Shown: positions 23,849 through 31,324 of the stretch, in pieces
Position numbering within the stretch: the first letter of the stretch is position 1
How the letters are laid out: each line of letters starts with the position of its first letter
Assembly: GCA_024698505.1 (NCBI GenBank)
Contig: JAILRE010000001.1
Location: 1-59,422 of the forward strand
Length of the DNA stretch: 59,422 nucleotides
Reading direction: 5' to 3'
Origin: Clostridiales bacterium
GTDB taxonomy: Bacteria; Bacillota; Clostridia; Christensenellales; CAG-138
Program-made: the position numbers and the translations under genes
Notes under the pieces: model-generated
Database searches by the model: none
Seen by the model: only the letters and a program-made list of their open reading frames with translations
What the model was told of the DNA's origin: nothing

Positions 23849-25618
23849 TCAGTCGTTTTTCATCCTGCCCATTATTTCGTAGAGGGCGATCTTCCTCTCC
23901 TTTATCAGCGAGGTCGTTTCGCCGAACTCCATAAGCTCGTCCGAAGCCGAGTTGACGGGCCATGCGGGAAGCCCGCTCTCGTTCGGATCGCCGTATTTGA
24001 CGAAATTGAGCAGATAGGCGGTCATCTCCCCCGAAAGCTCCCTGTCGCGCTCCGTGTAGAGGCGCGAGCCCTCGGGCACGTTGCCGTAGAGATAGACCAT
24101 CTCGCCGCTGTGCCACGCGCCGAGCCTGCCGTTTTTCTTGGTGAAGGTGTACTCGTAAACGGGTATGCCGTTCTCGGCGGCAAGCACGTTCAGGTCGTAA
24201 TGCGCGCGGTCGAAGAACAGCGCGCCCCAGATCTCGGCCCAGGCGGAGGCGGCCTCCCTGTCGGAAGAAACGGGATAAAGCGCAAGCACCTCGTCCGCAA
24301 GCTCGCCGAAGGTCTTCCTCACCTTGCTCTCAAAGCTCTTCAGATCCGTCCTGTCGAACAGTATGAACGCGGCGCTCTCCTCCTTATTGTAGCCGTGCAT
24401 GAGCGCTTCCTCGTTGTGGACGCCCTTCTTGTAGGATTCGTAGGGCGTCTCCGTCAGAGCATAGCCGTCGACGGTGATATGGTGCTGGGTGTAGGCCTCG
24501 CTCACGAGCTCCTTCGCGGAGAGCTTCCGAAGCTCCGAAACGGAGGCGCAGTTATGCCTTTCCATGAGCTCTTTGCCGCTCTTTATCGCCTCGCCGAACA
24601 GCCTGAACGAATGGGGCGGCTCCTTTGAAGCGACGGTCGAGCTCTCGATCACGGCCCTTCTGAACAGGCCCTTTGCGAGCGGCGAGGTGCAGAGCGCGCT
24701 CACGCAGGCGGCGCCCGCCGATTCGCCGGAGACCGTCACGTTTTCGGGATCTCCGCCGAAGGCCGCGATATTGTCCCTCACCCATTCGAGGGCCTTTATC
24801 TGATCTAGCAGGCCGTAATTGCCCGTCGTGCCGTTCGGGGACTCCGCGGCAAACTCCTCCGCCGCCATGAACCCGAACACGCCGAGGCGATAGCCCATAT
24901 TGACGACTATGACTCCCTGCCTTGCAAGGCCCTCGCCGCTGTAATCGCCGTACCAGGGCTGGCCCGTCTGCAGAGATCCGCCGTGTATGAACACGAGCAC
25001 GGGAAGCTTCTCACGCTCCCCCGCGGGGCGCCAGATATTGAGATAGAGCGAATCCTCGCTCACGGGGGCGACGTAATTGTCGCTGAGCGAGATCTTGTAA
25101 TCGTGGTAGCCTATTATCTGCTTCAGCGAATCGACGAGGGGCATTGAAGTCGGCTGCATGCTCATTGGCGCGAAATGATCCGCTTCGAGCACGCCCTCCC
25201 ATTTATCGGGATCCTGCGGCTCCTTCCACCTGAGCTCGCCCACCGGGGGCTTCGCATATGGAACGCCGGCGAAGACCTCCACCCTGCCGTCCGCGGTGAT
25301 CACGCCGCGAAGGCTCCCCTGGGAGACCTCCACCGTCTCCGTGCGGGAAAGGGATCTTCCCTCCGCCGCGGGAACGCGCTTCGTCCTCGGCCAAGAGAGC
25401 AGGAACACCCCCGCAAGGAGCGCGGCAAAGAGCAGCCACAGACCGAATTTGGCGATCCATTTCGTCCCCTCGGGCAGCTTGGCCGCGGCAATGACGTACA
25501 GAACGGCGAGCGCAAGCAGCGCTATAAAGCCCCAAACGGAATTTTTGTTGAGTTCGAGCAGCGCCGCGAACACGAGTACCGTCAGCGCAAGTACGAGCCA
25601 GAATCCGAATGATCTCAT
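23849..25618 (-). CDS. Membrane-anchored type-B carboxylesterase
   Basis: This 589-residue protein has three N-terminal membrane helices (about 4-85) and a full carboxylesterase domain: GVPYAKPPVGELRWKEPQ, EDSLYLNIW, the oxyanion motif FIHGGSLQTG, the nucleophile GESAGA (Ser about 297) and the His in WHSGEMVYLYGN. It hydrolyses ester bonds on the outer face of the membrane; the substrate is unknown. ATG at 25618 has GGAGG 7 nt upstream. The open frame continues to 25948 but only through intergenic repeat sequence. Membrane-helix fusions of this family are uncommon. Confidence 0.88.
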   Translation of the reverse strand: MRSFGFWLVLALTVLVFAALLELNKNSVWGFIALLALAVLYVIAAAKLPEGTKWIAKFGLWLLFAALLAGVFLLSWPRTKRVPAAEGRSLSRTETVEVSQGSLRGVITADGRVEVFAGVPYAKPPVGELRWKEPQDPDKWEGVLEADHFAPMSMQPTSMPLVDSLKQIIGYHDYKISLSDNYVAPVSEDSLYLNIWRPAGEREKLPVLVFIHGGSLQTGQPWYGDYSGEGLARQGVIVVNMGYRLGVFGFMAAEEFAAESPNGTTGNYGLLDQIKALEWVRDNIAAFGGDPENVTVSGESAGAACVSALCTSPLAKGLFRRAVIESSTVASKEPPHSFRLFGEAIKSGKELMERHNCASVSELRKLSAKELVSEAYTQHHITVDGYALTETPYESYKKGVHNEEALMHGYNKEESAAFILFDRTDLKSFESKVRKTFGELADEVLALYPVSSDREAASAWAEIWGALFFDRAHYDLNVLAAENGIPVYEYTFTKKNGRLGAWHSGEMVYLYGNVPEGSRLYTERDRELSGEMTAYLLNFVKYGDPNESGLPAWPVNSASDELMEFGETTSLIKERKIALYEIMGRMKND

Positions 25619-25734
25619 GTTTGATCCTCCGACGTGTTTTTCTGACTTGATTTTATGCCAAAGGACGGCGAAGGTCAAGGGGGAATTGAAAGCGGTATTC
25701 AGGCTCTCGGGGCACAAAGATTCTGAACTCCGCA

Positions 25735-25897
25735 TGGCAAGGGCACTAAGATTCTGAACTCCCGTTTCGCAGTTGCTTGATCTTAGCCCTGCCTGCGTGT
25801 GCGAAGCGTCAGAATTTGCTTCGCAAATTCGGAGTTCATCATTCAAGCTCTCACGGCCAATAAAAAGCGGATGCCGATGGCATCCGCTTTTTATTGG
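25735..25897. repeat. 163-bp direct repeat, left copy (tRNA-Trp 3-prime end plus hairpins)
   Basis: It is 97% identical (5 changes in 163) to 28445-28607. It starts with TGGCAAGGGCACTAAGATTC, one base different from the tRNA-Trp 3-prime end at 28605-28624, and ends with a terminator-like palindrome AAAAAGCGGATGCC/GGCATCCGCTTTTT. A further partial tRNA end (CGGGGCACAAAGATTC) lies just before it at about 25708. Confidence 0.85.
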
Positions 25898-26032
25898 GTT
25901 GAGTGCTTCATTCTGATACAATGCACCCTTAAGCGGTTTTGGGTGCATTCTGGCATCTCATAAGGTGCATCTAACCTCCTTCGGGTGCATTATGATTTTC
26001 CCGGGTGCAACAGTCCTAACCATTGCATTCAA
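25898..26032. repeat. Intergenic array of GGTGCA motifs
   Basis: At least four copies of GGTGCA on the plus strand, plus one inverted, lie within about 110 bp (25917-26010). One unit reads CTTCGGGTGCATT. On the minus strand an AAGGAGG followed by ATG opens a 13-codon frame within it. The motif also begins the dispersed element (GGGTGCATTCACTTAAGG). I see no longer gene. Confidence 0.5.
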
Positions 26033-26203
26033 TTATTTGCAAGCAATATTAAATGGATTGGGATAATCTTTTGGTATGTGCCATGGCCTTCTAGGCTTAT
26101 CCTGCGTTATTCGAGGGTCTTTTATCTTCCTGCATCATTCCGCGACTTTTCGTTGTGGTACTCCCCATTTTTCAGCAGCTTCTTTAGTTCCCATATCGGC
26201 CAT
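26033..26203 (-). pseudogene. Small helix-turn-helix gene interrupted by TGA at a Trp position
   Basis: ATG at 26203 (AAGGAG upstream) opens MADMGTKEAAEKWGVPQRKV, then AE and TGA. The same frame continues as CRKIKDPRITQDKPRRPWHI and PKDYPNPF to a TAA at 26033. The two parts together make the common 55-60-residue excisionase/HTH domain, in which the sequence after VAE is WCR; here TGG has become TGA. It lies just downstream of the CFI-box gene on the same strand, inside the AT-rich island. It is probably a point-mutated gene. It could instead be translated as a 22-residue fragment or by readthrough. Confidence 0.6.
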
Positions 26204-26240
26204 AATAGTTCTCTCCTTGCAGATTACTAATAAACTAACA

Positions 26241-27296
26241 TTACCAGTTTCTATCCTCGTAAGGAGTCGATTCATATCCCTTCTTCTGTAGATCGGCTAC
26301 CATGCGGTCGAGTTTTCCTTTCCACATTCTCTTAAACCACTTTGTCTCACCGAACCATTTTACCAATATCGGGCTGACAGTATAATAGGTACGAATAAAT
26401 GTGCGGCCATACCAAGTGCTGGCAAGATCATAATCACGGTAACGGCGCAAGGTCCATACTTGCGGACAATCATAAGAACCATAAACAGCCGTTGCAACGT
26501 AACAACCGCTAGAAGTATTAACTGTTGGTGCCTGATAAGAAGAATCATACTTCTGGATTTTTGAAGCATAATCCATGATCACATTCTTGTTGGATTCTTT
26601 CTGAGCAAAATATGTCATAACACCATTGTGCTGGGTAATGCCTGTTTTCCAGCACGGAACAGCAATATCCTTGCCGTACTCGTCTCCGAAGAGCTTTACA
26701 ACATAGTCGCCAAAGTTATAACAAATATCCCTTGCCGCGCAACAGTTATTAATCATTTCCTGCGTATAGTTGCTTCTTATCGAGTCTCCAATACCATTGT
26801 AATGACTTTTGGCGGCATTATAGAGCATTCTAGATATGCTTATTATCCTTGCAGCCATCTCGTCTACTGCTTTCTTCTGTTCTTGAGGATCAGACACATT
26901 ATCTTTAATCAGCTGAAGAACTGTGTCCTCGCAGTTGCTTAGTCTAATTGCTGCACTTTGAATCTGAGCAATTTTGCAGTTCATCGACTGATAGTATACT
27001 GAATAGAAGTTTGCTTCCCAGCTGGAGGGATCCTTCAATAAAAGTTGATCGTAATATTTCTGCGCATTTTCGCTATTATTATCATTCTTTGCTCTTCTAG
27101 CCAATTCGTAAAGATTCTTAAGTTCATCTGACTGATCAAGCTTTACAGTACTTCCAGAAACATCCACAGTTCCCTCAATCATCAACTTTTTTGCTTCTTC
27201 AACAGAATACTTTGTTCCGCAATGCTGGCAGACATATTGCCCATCCTTCTTTATTATGTCATTACTACCGCACATCTCACATGCTATTGCTTTCAT
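26241..27296 (-). CDS. Zinc-ribbon protein with C-terminal CFI-box domain
   Basis: This 351-residue protein has an N-terminal zinc ribbon (CEMCGSN and CQHCGTKYS, about 4-28), a helical TPR-like middle (ELARRAKNDNNSENAQKYYD and onward) and a C-terminal segment of the CFI-box type: CYVATAVYGSYDCPQVWTLR, then YGRTFIRTYYTVSPILV and a positively charged end. CFI-box proteins are widespread but uncharacterised. The ATG at 27296 starts the ribbon directly; the longer frame to 27386 is not supported. Base composition is AT-rich, unlike the flanks, which fits acquired DNA. An 18-bp palindrome lies upstream at 27326-27343. Confidence 0.78.
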   Translation of the reverse strand: MKAIACEMCGSNDIIKKDGQYVCQHCGTKYSVEEAKKLMIEGTVDVSGSTVKLDQSDELKNLYELARRAKNDNNSENAQKYYDQLLLKDPSSWEANFYSVYYQSMNCKIAQIQSAAIRLSNCEDTVLQLIKDNVSDPQEQKKAVDEMAARIISISRMLYNAAKSHYNGIGDSIRSNYTQEMINNCCAARDICYNFGDYVVKLFGDEYGKDIAVPCWKTGITQHNGVMTYFAQKESNKNVIMDYASKIQKYDSSYQAPTVNTSSGCYVATAVYGSYDCPQVWTLRRYRDYDLASTWYGRTFIRTYYTVSPILVKWFGETKWFKRMWKGKLDRMVADLQKKGYESTPYEDRNW

Positions 27297-27325
27297 GCTC
27301 TTTAATACCCCCTGTAAAAAGTAAA

Positions 27326-27343
27326 TAGTTCCGTGCGGAACTA
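27326..27343. promoter_or_regulatory. Perfect 8-bp inverted repeat TAGTTCCG-TG-CGGAACTA
   Basis: It lies 30 nt upstream of the CFI-box gene start, in its presumed promoter or leader. It is a possible operator or leader hairpin; no matching regulator is identified. Confidence 0.45.
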
Positions 27344-27580
27344 CACACGAAAAACGCAGAGCCCCGTTCGTTGCCACACAAACCATTGACTAAAGCCATA
27401 CACGATGGATACCTATTTAGAGGCTATGCTTTCATCTGTGAAAAACACACCATATTTGTCTGACTGCAATACTCGGCTTGTGCAGAACATTCACTTCAGT
27501 AGTATTATATCCTACTTTCCCCTACTTGTCAAGACAAAATCCGATTTATGGGTATAATAGTATATGAATTGGGAGGAGCT

Positions 27581-27763
27581 ATGAAACCATTAAAGGAAAA
27601 AATCAGTATTACGATAGACAGTGATATCCTTGAGGCAGCAAGAGCGGCAGCAGAAGCAGACGATCGGTCGTTGTCTCAGTATATTAACATGGCGGTTAAA
27701 GCTTATTTGAGTAAGCATTATGTTAACGAGAGCAGCGAGGAAAAACAAAGTCACATTCCATAA
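27581..27763 (+). CDS. Ribbon-helix-helix (CopG-like) DNA-binding protein
   Basis: This 60-residue protein begins with a beta strand (KEKISITIDSDILEAARAAA) and two helices (DDRSLSQYINMAVKAYLSKH), the ribbon-helix-helix fold of CopG/Arc repressors and many antitoxins. GGAGGAG lies 4 nt before the ATG at 27581. TATAAT at 27553-27558 and a TTGTC-AA-GACAA palindrome at 27526-27537 lie upstream and could form its own operator. No toxin gene follows: the next gene is divergent in orientation and unrelated in type. It is either an orphan regulator or a remnant of a toxin-antitoxin pair. Confidence 0.75.
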   Translation: MKPLKEKISITIDSDILEAARAAAEADDRSLSQYINMAVKAYLSKHYVNESSEEKQSHIP

Positions 27764-27808
27764 AGCATGGGCTCTTATTACATGCAAAAGAGTCGATAAT
27801 AATGGGGC

Positions 27809-27838
27809 AAGCCCGGCGGCGATCCGTCGGGCTTGCGT
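27809..27838. other. Strong intergenic hairpin between convergent genes
   Basis: GCAAGCCCG and CGGGCTTGC, with an inner CGG/CCG pairing, form a long stem just after the ribbon-helix-helix gene. No T-run follows on either strand, so terminator function is uncertain. Confidence 0.45.
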
Positions 27839-27845
27839 ATGTGAC

Positions 27846-28217
27846 TCAATTCGGTTGGTTGTTGTCCATGCCGTTCTTTGCGGTATTAACAGAGGAGATC
27901 AAGATCCGCTTTATCTCCAGGCAGTCGTTCAATAGCGAACCTGCCTGCTGTTCATCAAGGTAATCCGACTTTTGAAGGATATGAAGCCAATACTCCGTCT
28001 CCGCGGTTTCCTTTAAGGCGATTTGAAGCTTTGAGATAAAATCCGCCTTGCTCTGTCCGTACTGCGCCTCGTTAATGTTCGCGCCTATTGAAGTGCCGCT
28101 GCGGAGGATCTGTTTTGACAGAACAGTTTCTCGCTTCTCCTTAACAAGATAGCGGTGCAGCTTGACTATGCGCGCGCCGAAATCAATGGATTTTTCAATA
28201 AGAATGTTCTCTTTCAT
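27846..28217 (-). CDS. Four-helix-bundle (S23/IVP-type) protein
   Basis: This 123-residue all-helical protein carries the family segments LSKQILRSGTSIGANINEAQ and FISKLQIALKETAETEYWLH. The family was first seen in intervening sequences of 23S rRNA, is common in accessory DNA and has no known activity. It lies in the AT-rich island. The ATG at 28217 is followed by the conserved start of the family. Just upstream are AT-rich inverted repeats (28300-28400), often found near such genes. Nothing here indicates a host rRNA location. Confidence 0.82.
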   Translation of the reverse strand: MKENILIEKSIDFGARIVKLHRYLVKEKRETVLSKQILRSGTSIGANINEAQYGQSKADFISKLQIALKETAETEYWLHILQKSDYLDEQQAGSLLNDCLEIKRILISSVNTAKNGMDNNQPN

Positions 28218-28299
28218 ACTATCACCTCAAAGAGATTATACAGGAACCAAGGATGTTTTTCAATATTATAATCGCTTTGCCGTGGGCAAAGCTTCCGTA

Positions 28300-28443
28300 A
28301 TTATTCATTATTCATTCTTCAGTTTTCAGTATTCATTTAGAAAAGCCATCGCGCAAAGAATAATGAATAATTAATACTGAAGACTGAAAAACGAATAATT
28401 CAAAGCGAAAAGCCAACCGCTTGCGCGATCGGCTTTTCGCTTT
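28300..28443. repeat. AT-rich inverted repeats and a hairpin
   Basis: Left arm TATTCATTCTTCAGTTTTCA (part of about 28300-28339) and right arm ATACTGAAGACTGAAAA (part of about 28358-28400) are imperfect inverses. A separate perfect stem, AAAGCGAAAAGCC (28402-28414) with GGCTTTTCGCTTT (28431-28443), directly abuts the right 163-bp repeat. No gene is seen in this stretch. Confidence 0.6.
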
Positions 28444-28444
28444 G

Positions 28445-28607
28445 TGGCAGGGGCACTAAGATTCTGAACTCCCGCTTCGCAGTTACTTGATCTTAGCCCT
28501 GCCTGCGTGTGCGAAGCGTCAGAATTTGCTTCGCAAATTCGGAGTTCATCATTCTAACTCTCACGGCCAATAAAAAGCGGATGCCGATGGCATCCGCTTT
28601 TTATTGG
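28445..28607. repeat. 163-bp direct repeat, right copy, abutting tRNA-Trp
   Basis: It begins with TGGCAGGGGCACTAAGATTC, identical to the 3-prime 20 bases of tRNA-Trp at 28605-28624, and ends with the palindromic terminator that directly follows the tRNA. Together with the copy at 25735-25897 it brackets the AT-rich island. Confidence 0.85.
28567..28607 (-). terminator. Terminator of tRNA-Trp (near-perfect palindrome)
   Basis: AATAAAAAGCGGATGCC pairs with GGCATCCGCTTTTTATT, directly after the tRNA 3-prime end on the minus strand. The same structure recurs at 25861-25895 in the left repeat. Confidence 0.7.
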
Positions 28608-28678
28608 CAGGGGCACTAAGATTCGAACTCAGAAGAACGGTTTTGGAGACCGCTATGTTACCATTACATCATGCCCCT
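28605..28678 (-). tRNA. tRNA-Trp (anticodon CCA), CCA encoded
   Basis: The minus strand gives a full cloverleaf: acceptor AGGGGCA/TGCCCCT, D-arm with TGTAATGGTAACA, anticodon stem GCGGT/ACCGT around loop CTCCAAA (anticodon CCA), T-arm with TTCGAAT, discriminator G and an encoded CCA. Its 3-prime 20 bases recur at 28445 and, with one change, at 25735, which marks it as an insertion site. Its CCA anticodon argues against general reading of UGA as Trp. Confidence 0.93.
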
Positions 28679-28744
28679 TCGTGACAACGAATGGATTATA
28701 GCACTCATACGGGCGGTTGTCAAGCACGATTTTCGGCAAATTCG

Positions 28745-28773
28745 TTGACGGCCGCGCTTTTTGCGTGTACAAT
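28745..28773 (+). promoter_or_regulatory. Sigma-A promoter of the phosphopantetheinyl transferase gene
   Basis: TTGACG (28745-28750), 17 nt, TACAAT (28768-28773). Transcription would start about 7 nt later, at or next to the ATG at 28781, so the mRNA may be leaderless. Confidence 0.65.
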
Positions 28774-28780
28774 CCATTAT

Positions 28781-29395
28781 ATGAAGGTCAATGTCGTTAT
28801 CGTGAATATCGAAAAAGCAGGAGCTCTCCTTGCAAAGCCCGCGCGTTTCTGCTCGAAGCGGAGGCTCGCCTCCTGCGCGCGCATAAAGGACGAAGCGCGC
28901 CGTATGCAGGGTTACGCTGCGGAGCTTGCTTTTTCTTACGCTCTGTCCGGCGACGCGCTGCTTCCCCCCGTTTACCGCTATGAGGAGAGCGGCCGCCCCG
29001 TTACCGATAAGGGCTTCGTCTCCCTCGCCCACTCGGGCGGGTTCGCGGTATGCGCTCTTTCCTCTTTTCCCGTCGGAGTGGATATCGAAGCGCCGCGGAC
29101 GATAAGCCAAAGGGCCGTTTCGCGCATACTCTCGGCCGCTGAGCGGGAGGAATTCGCCATCTCGAAGGACGAGAGCTATCCCCTTCGCCGCTTCGTTATG
29201 AAGGAGGCCTTTTTTAAGATGACCGGCGCGGGGCTTTCGGGCGGGCTTTCAAGAGTTACGGGCGGCTTCCCGACGGTATTCCTCGACGGAGCGCCCGCAG
29301 GCTTCGCTCTCCCCTTCACGGGCGAGGGGTACACGGGCTCCGTCGTCTCCTCCGTCCCCTTCGAGGCGGAGATCATACTCTTCCCTTCTCATTAA
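28781..29395 (+). CDS. 4-prime-phosphopantetheinyl transferase (Sfp-like)
   Basis: This 204-residue protein transfers the phosphopantetheine arm of CoA to a carrier-protein serine. Motifs are SLAHSGGFAVCALSS, VGVDIE with the magnesium-binding Asp/Glu, and RRFVMKEAFFKMTG (the WxxKEA motif). Length fits the Sfp or short AcpS-like group. No carrier protein or synthase gene is nearby. The ATG at 28781 has no ribosome site and lies about 7 nt after the -10 box. The frame is also open upstream to 28691, next to the tRNA, but that would include the promoter. Confidence 0.85.
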   Translation: MKVNVVIVNIEKAGALLAKPARFCSKRRLASCARIKDEARRMQGYAAELAFSYALSGDALLPPVYRYEESGRPVTDKGFVSLAHSGGFAVCALSSFPVGVDIEAPRTISQRAVSRILSAAEREEFAISKDESYPLRRFVMKEAFFKMTGAGLSGGLSRVTGGFPTVFLDGAPAGFALPFTGEGYTGSVVSSVPFEAEIILFPSH

Positions 29396-29408
29396 ATAAC
29401 AGGCATGA

Positions 29409-29440
29409 AAAAGGAGCCGGCTTTTGCCGGCTCCTTTTGT
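29409..29440. terminator. Bidirectional terminator between convergent genes
   Basis: AAAAAGGAGCCGGC and GCCGGCTCCTTTT form a stem with a TTTT loop, with A/T tracts on both sides. It serves the transferase gene (plus) and the opp operon (minus). Confidence 0.85.
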
Positions 29441-29455
29441 GTGTCAGTCAAGCTC

Positions 29456-31264
29456 TCAGCCCTCGACGGTGCAGTACATGAAGTACTTGTATCCGAGCGG
29501 GTTGCAGAAGAAGCCCTTAACGTTCTTGCTGATCATGAAGGTGTCGGTGTAGAAGTACAGCGGGCAGATGCAGCCGGTGGACATGAGCAGATCCTCGGCG
29601 CGGTGCATGAGCTGATAACGGACCTCGTTGTCGGTGCAGCTCTTGATCGTCTTGATGAGGACGTCATAGGTCTCTGCCCAGGTGCCGTTCTCGACCTTGA
29701 TGTCGTAACCGAGATCGGTCAGATCGAGGCTGTAAGCGGCGACGTTGGCGTGAGCGCCCTTGCCGAACTGAACGTCGTTGTTGCCGGAAGCGGTGGTCCA
29801 CATATCGAGGAAGCAGATGGGATCGTTGTAGTCAGCGAGCCAGCCGTTACGCGCGATGGAGTAATCGCCCTGCTTACGGGTGTTGAGGAAGGTGTTCCAC
29901 TCCTGGTTCTCGAGCTTCATGGTGATGCCTACGCCGGCAAGCTGAGCCTGGAGGTACTCACCGATGGCCTTGTGGCCCTCGGAGGTGTTGTACAGGTAGT
30001 TGAGGGTCGGGAAGTTGGTGAACTTGCCGGAGGCCTCGTCGAAGGCGTAGTACTTCTTGAGGACTTCCTTGGCGGTGTTGAAGTTCGCCTCGAAGGCGTC
30101 CTTGGCTACGTTGTAGTAACCGGAGAAGCCGTCGTTATGACCGGCGGTCTTGTAGAACTCGGAACCGTCGGGGTTGGTCATGCCCATCGCAACGAAGGAG
30201 GAAGCGGGGACCTGACCGGCCTGACCGATAGCCTCAACGATGTAGTTGCGGTCGAACATGAGGGCGATGGCGTTGCGGATCTCGGCCTTTGCATTCTCGG
30301 CTTCAACGCCGGTGAGGCCCAGCTCAGCGGGGAGGATCTCCTCGTTGACGTTCCAGCATACGTAGTAGGTGCCGATCTGGCCGACTACCTTGTACTCATC
30401 GGGATACTCCTTCTGGAGGGTAGCCATCTCGTTGGTGGGAACGCCGTCGATGAGCTGCCAGGTGCCGTTCTTGAAGTTGGCGACCATGTTGTTCTCATCA
30501 TCGGAGAGATAGAACTCGATCTTGTCCATCTTGACCTGGTCGGCGTCGACGTAGTTGGGGTTCTTCTCGATGGTGATGACGCTGTCATGAGTCCATGCGG
30601 TCATGGTGTAAGCGCCGTTGGAGACGTAGGTCTTGGGATCGGTAGCCCAGCTCTCGTTGGAGACGACGTCCTCGCGTACGGGGAAGTACACGGGGAAGGC
30701 GAGCAGCTCGTCCCAGTAGGAGACGGAGTTGTACAGAGTGACCTCGATGGTCTTCTCGTCGACCGCTTTTGCGTTCAGCTTCGCATCGGGATTGACGGGA
30801 TTGCCTTCATCATCGGCTGCGCAGACCTCTTCATAACCGTCGACTACCTCGAACATATAGCCGTAGTCAGCGCCAAGAGCGGCAGATGCGGCACGGTTCC
30901 AGGCGAATACGAAGTCATTCGCGGTAACGTCCTTGCCGTCGGACCACTTGAGGCCGTCACGGAGGGTGTAGGTGTAGGTCACGGTGCCGTCGGCGTTTTC
31001 AACGCCCTTGACGAGTTCCTTGGCGGCGTCGGCAACGATGACCAGCTTGCCGGAGTCATCCTGCGACCACTTTGCGAGGCCGGAGAACAGGTGGCTGATG
31101 AGGGTAGCGCCGTCGACCGCGGAGTTGAGGGCCGGGTCGAGGGTGTCGGGCTCGGAGGACAGGCAGACTTTGATGCTGGTAGCACCGGTCTGCTTCTTGG
31201 TGCAGGCGGTCGAGATGGCGAGAACCATCAGAACAGCCAGCAGCAGTGCAAGGATTTTCTTCAT
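29456..31264 (-). CDS. oppA: Oligopeptide ABC transporter substrate-binding lipoprotein
   Basis: This 602-residue SBP family 5 protein has a signal peptide with lipobox STAC (Cys21), then SEPDTLDPALNSAVDGATLI, LRDGLKWSDGKDVTANDFVF (typical of OppA/DppA) and NGWLADYNDPICFLDMW. It binds peptides outside and delivers them to OppBC. It is the last gene of the oppBCDFA operon, separated from oppF by 60 nt that contain a GC hairpin, which could favour higher expression of the binding protein. A GAAAGGAT-like ribosome site precedes the ATG. Substrate range cannot be read from sequence. Confidence 0.93.
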   Translation of the reverse strand: MKKILALLLAVLMVLAISTACTKKQTGATSIKVCLSSEPDTLDPALNSAVDGATLISHLFSGLAKWSQDDSGKLVIVADAAKELVKGVENADGTVTYTYTLRDGLKWSDGKDVTANDFVFAWNRAASAALGADYGYMFEVVDGYEEVCAADDEGNPVNPDAKLNAKAVDEKTIEVTLYNSVSYWDELLAFPVYFPVREDVVSNESWATDPKTYVSNGAYTMTAWTHDSVITIEKNPNYVDADQVKMDKIEFYLSDDENNMVANFKNGTWQLIDGVPTNEMATLQKEYPDEYKVVGQIGTYYVCWNVNEEILPAELGLTGVEAENAKAEIRNAIALMFDRNYIVEAIGQAGQVPASSFVAMGMTNPDGSEFYKTAGHNDGFSGYYNVAKDAFEANFNTAKEVLKKYYAFDEASGKFTNFPTLNYLYNTSEGHKAIGEYLQAQLAGVGITMKLENQEWNTFLNTRKQGDYSIARNGWLADYNDPICFLDMWTTASGNNDVQFGKGAHANVAAYSLDLTDLGYDIKVENGTWAETYDVLIKTIKSCTDNEVRYQLMHRAEDLLMSTGCICPLYFYTDTFMISKNVKGFFCNPLGYKYFMYCTVEG

Positions 31265-31297
31265 TTTTTCTATCCTTTCTCTTTATTTATTTTCAAA

Positions 31298-31317
31298 CGC
31301 GCGGAAGGCCCGCGCCG
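31298..31317 (-). other. GC-rich hairpin between oppF and oppA
   Basis: CGCGCGG and CCCGCGC arms form a short stem in the only sizeable gap of the operon. It lacks a strong T-run, so it may be an mRNA processing or stabilising element for oppA rather than a terminator. Confidence 0.45.
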
Positions 31318-31324
31318 ATTGAAC

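Noticed and set aside
25619-25948. N-terminal extension of the carboxylesterase (110 more residues)
   Set aside because: The extension is the translated 163-bp repeat and GGTGCA region. GGAGG before the ATG at 25618 and the membrane helix there set the start.
26033-26203. Recoding of TGA as Trp, or a selenocysteine codon, in the HTH frame
   Set aside because: The tRNA-Trp here has a CCA anticodon, real genes nearby end with TGA, and no SECIS-like hairpin directly follows the codon. A nonsense mutation is simpler.
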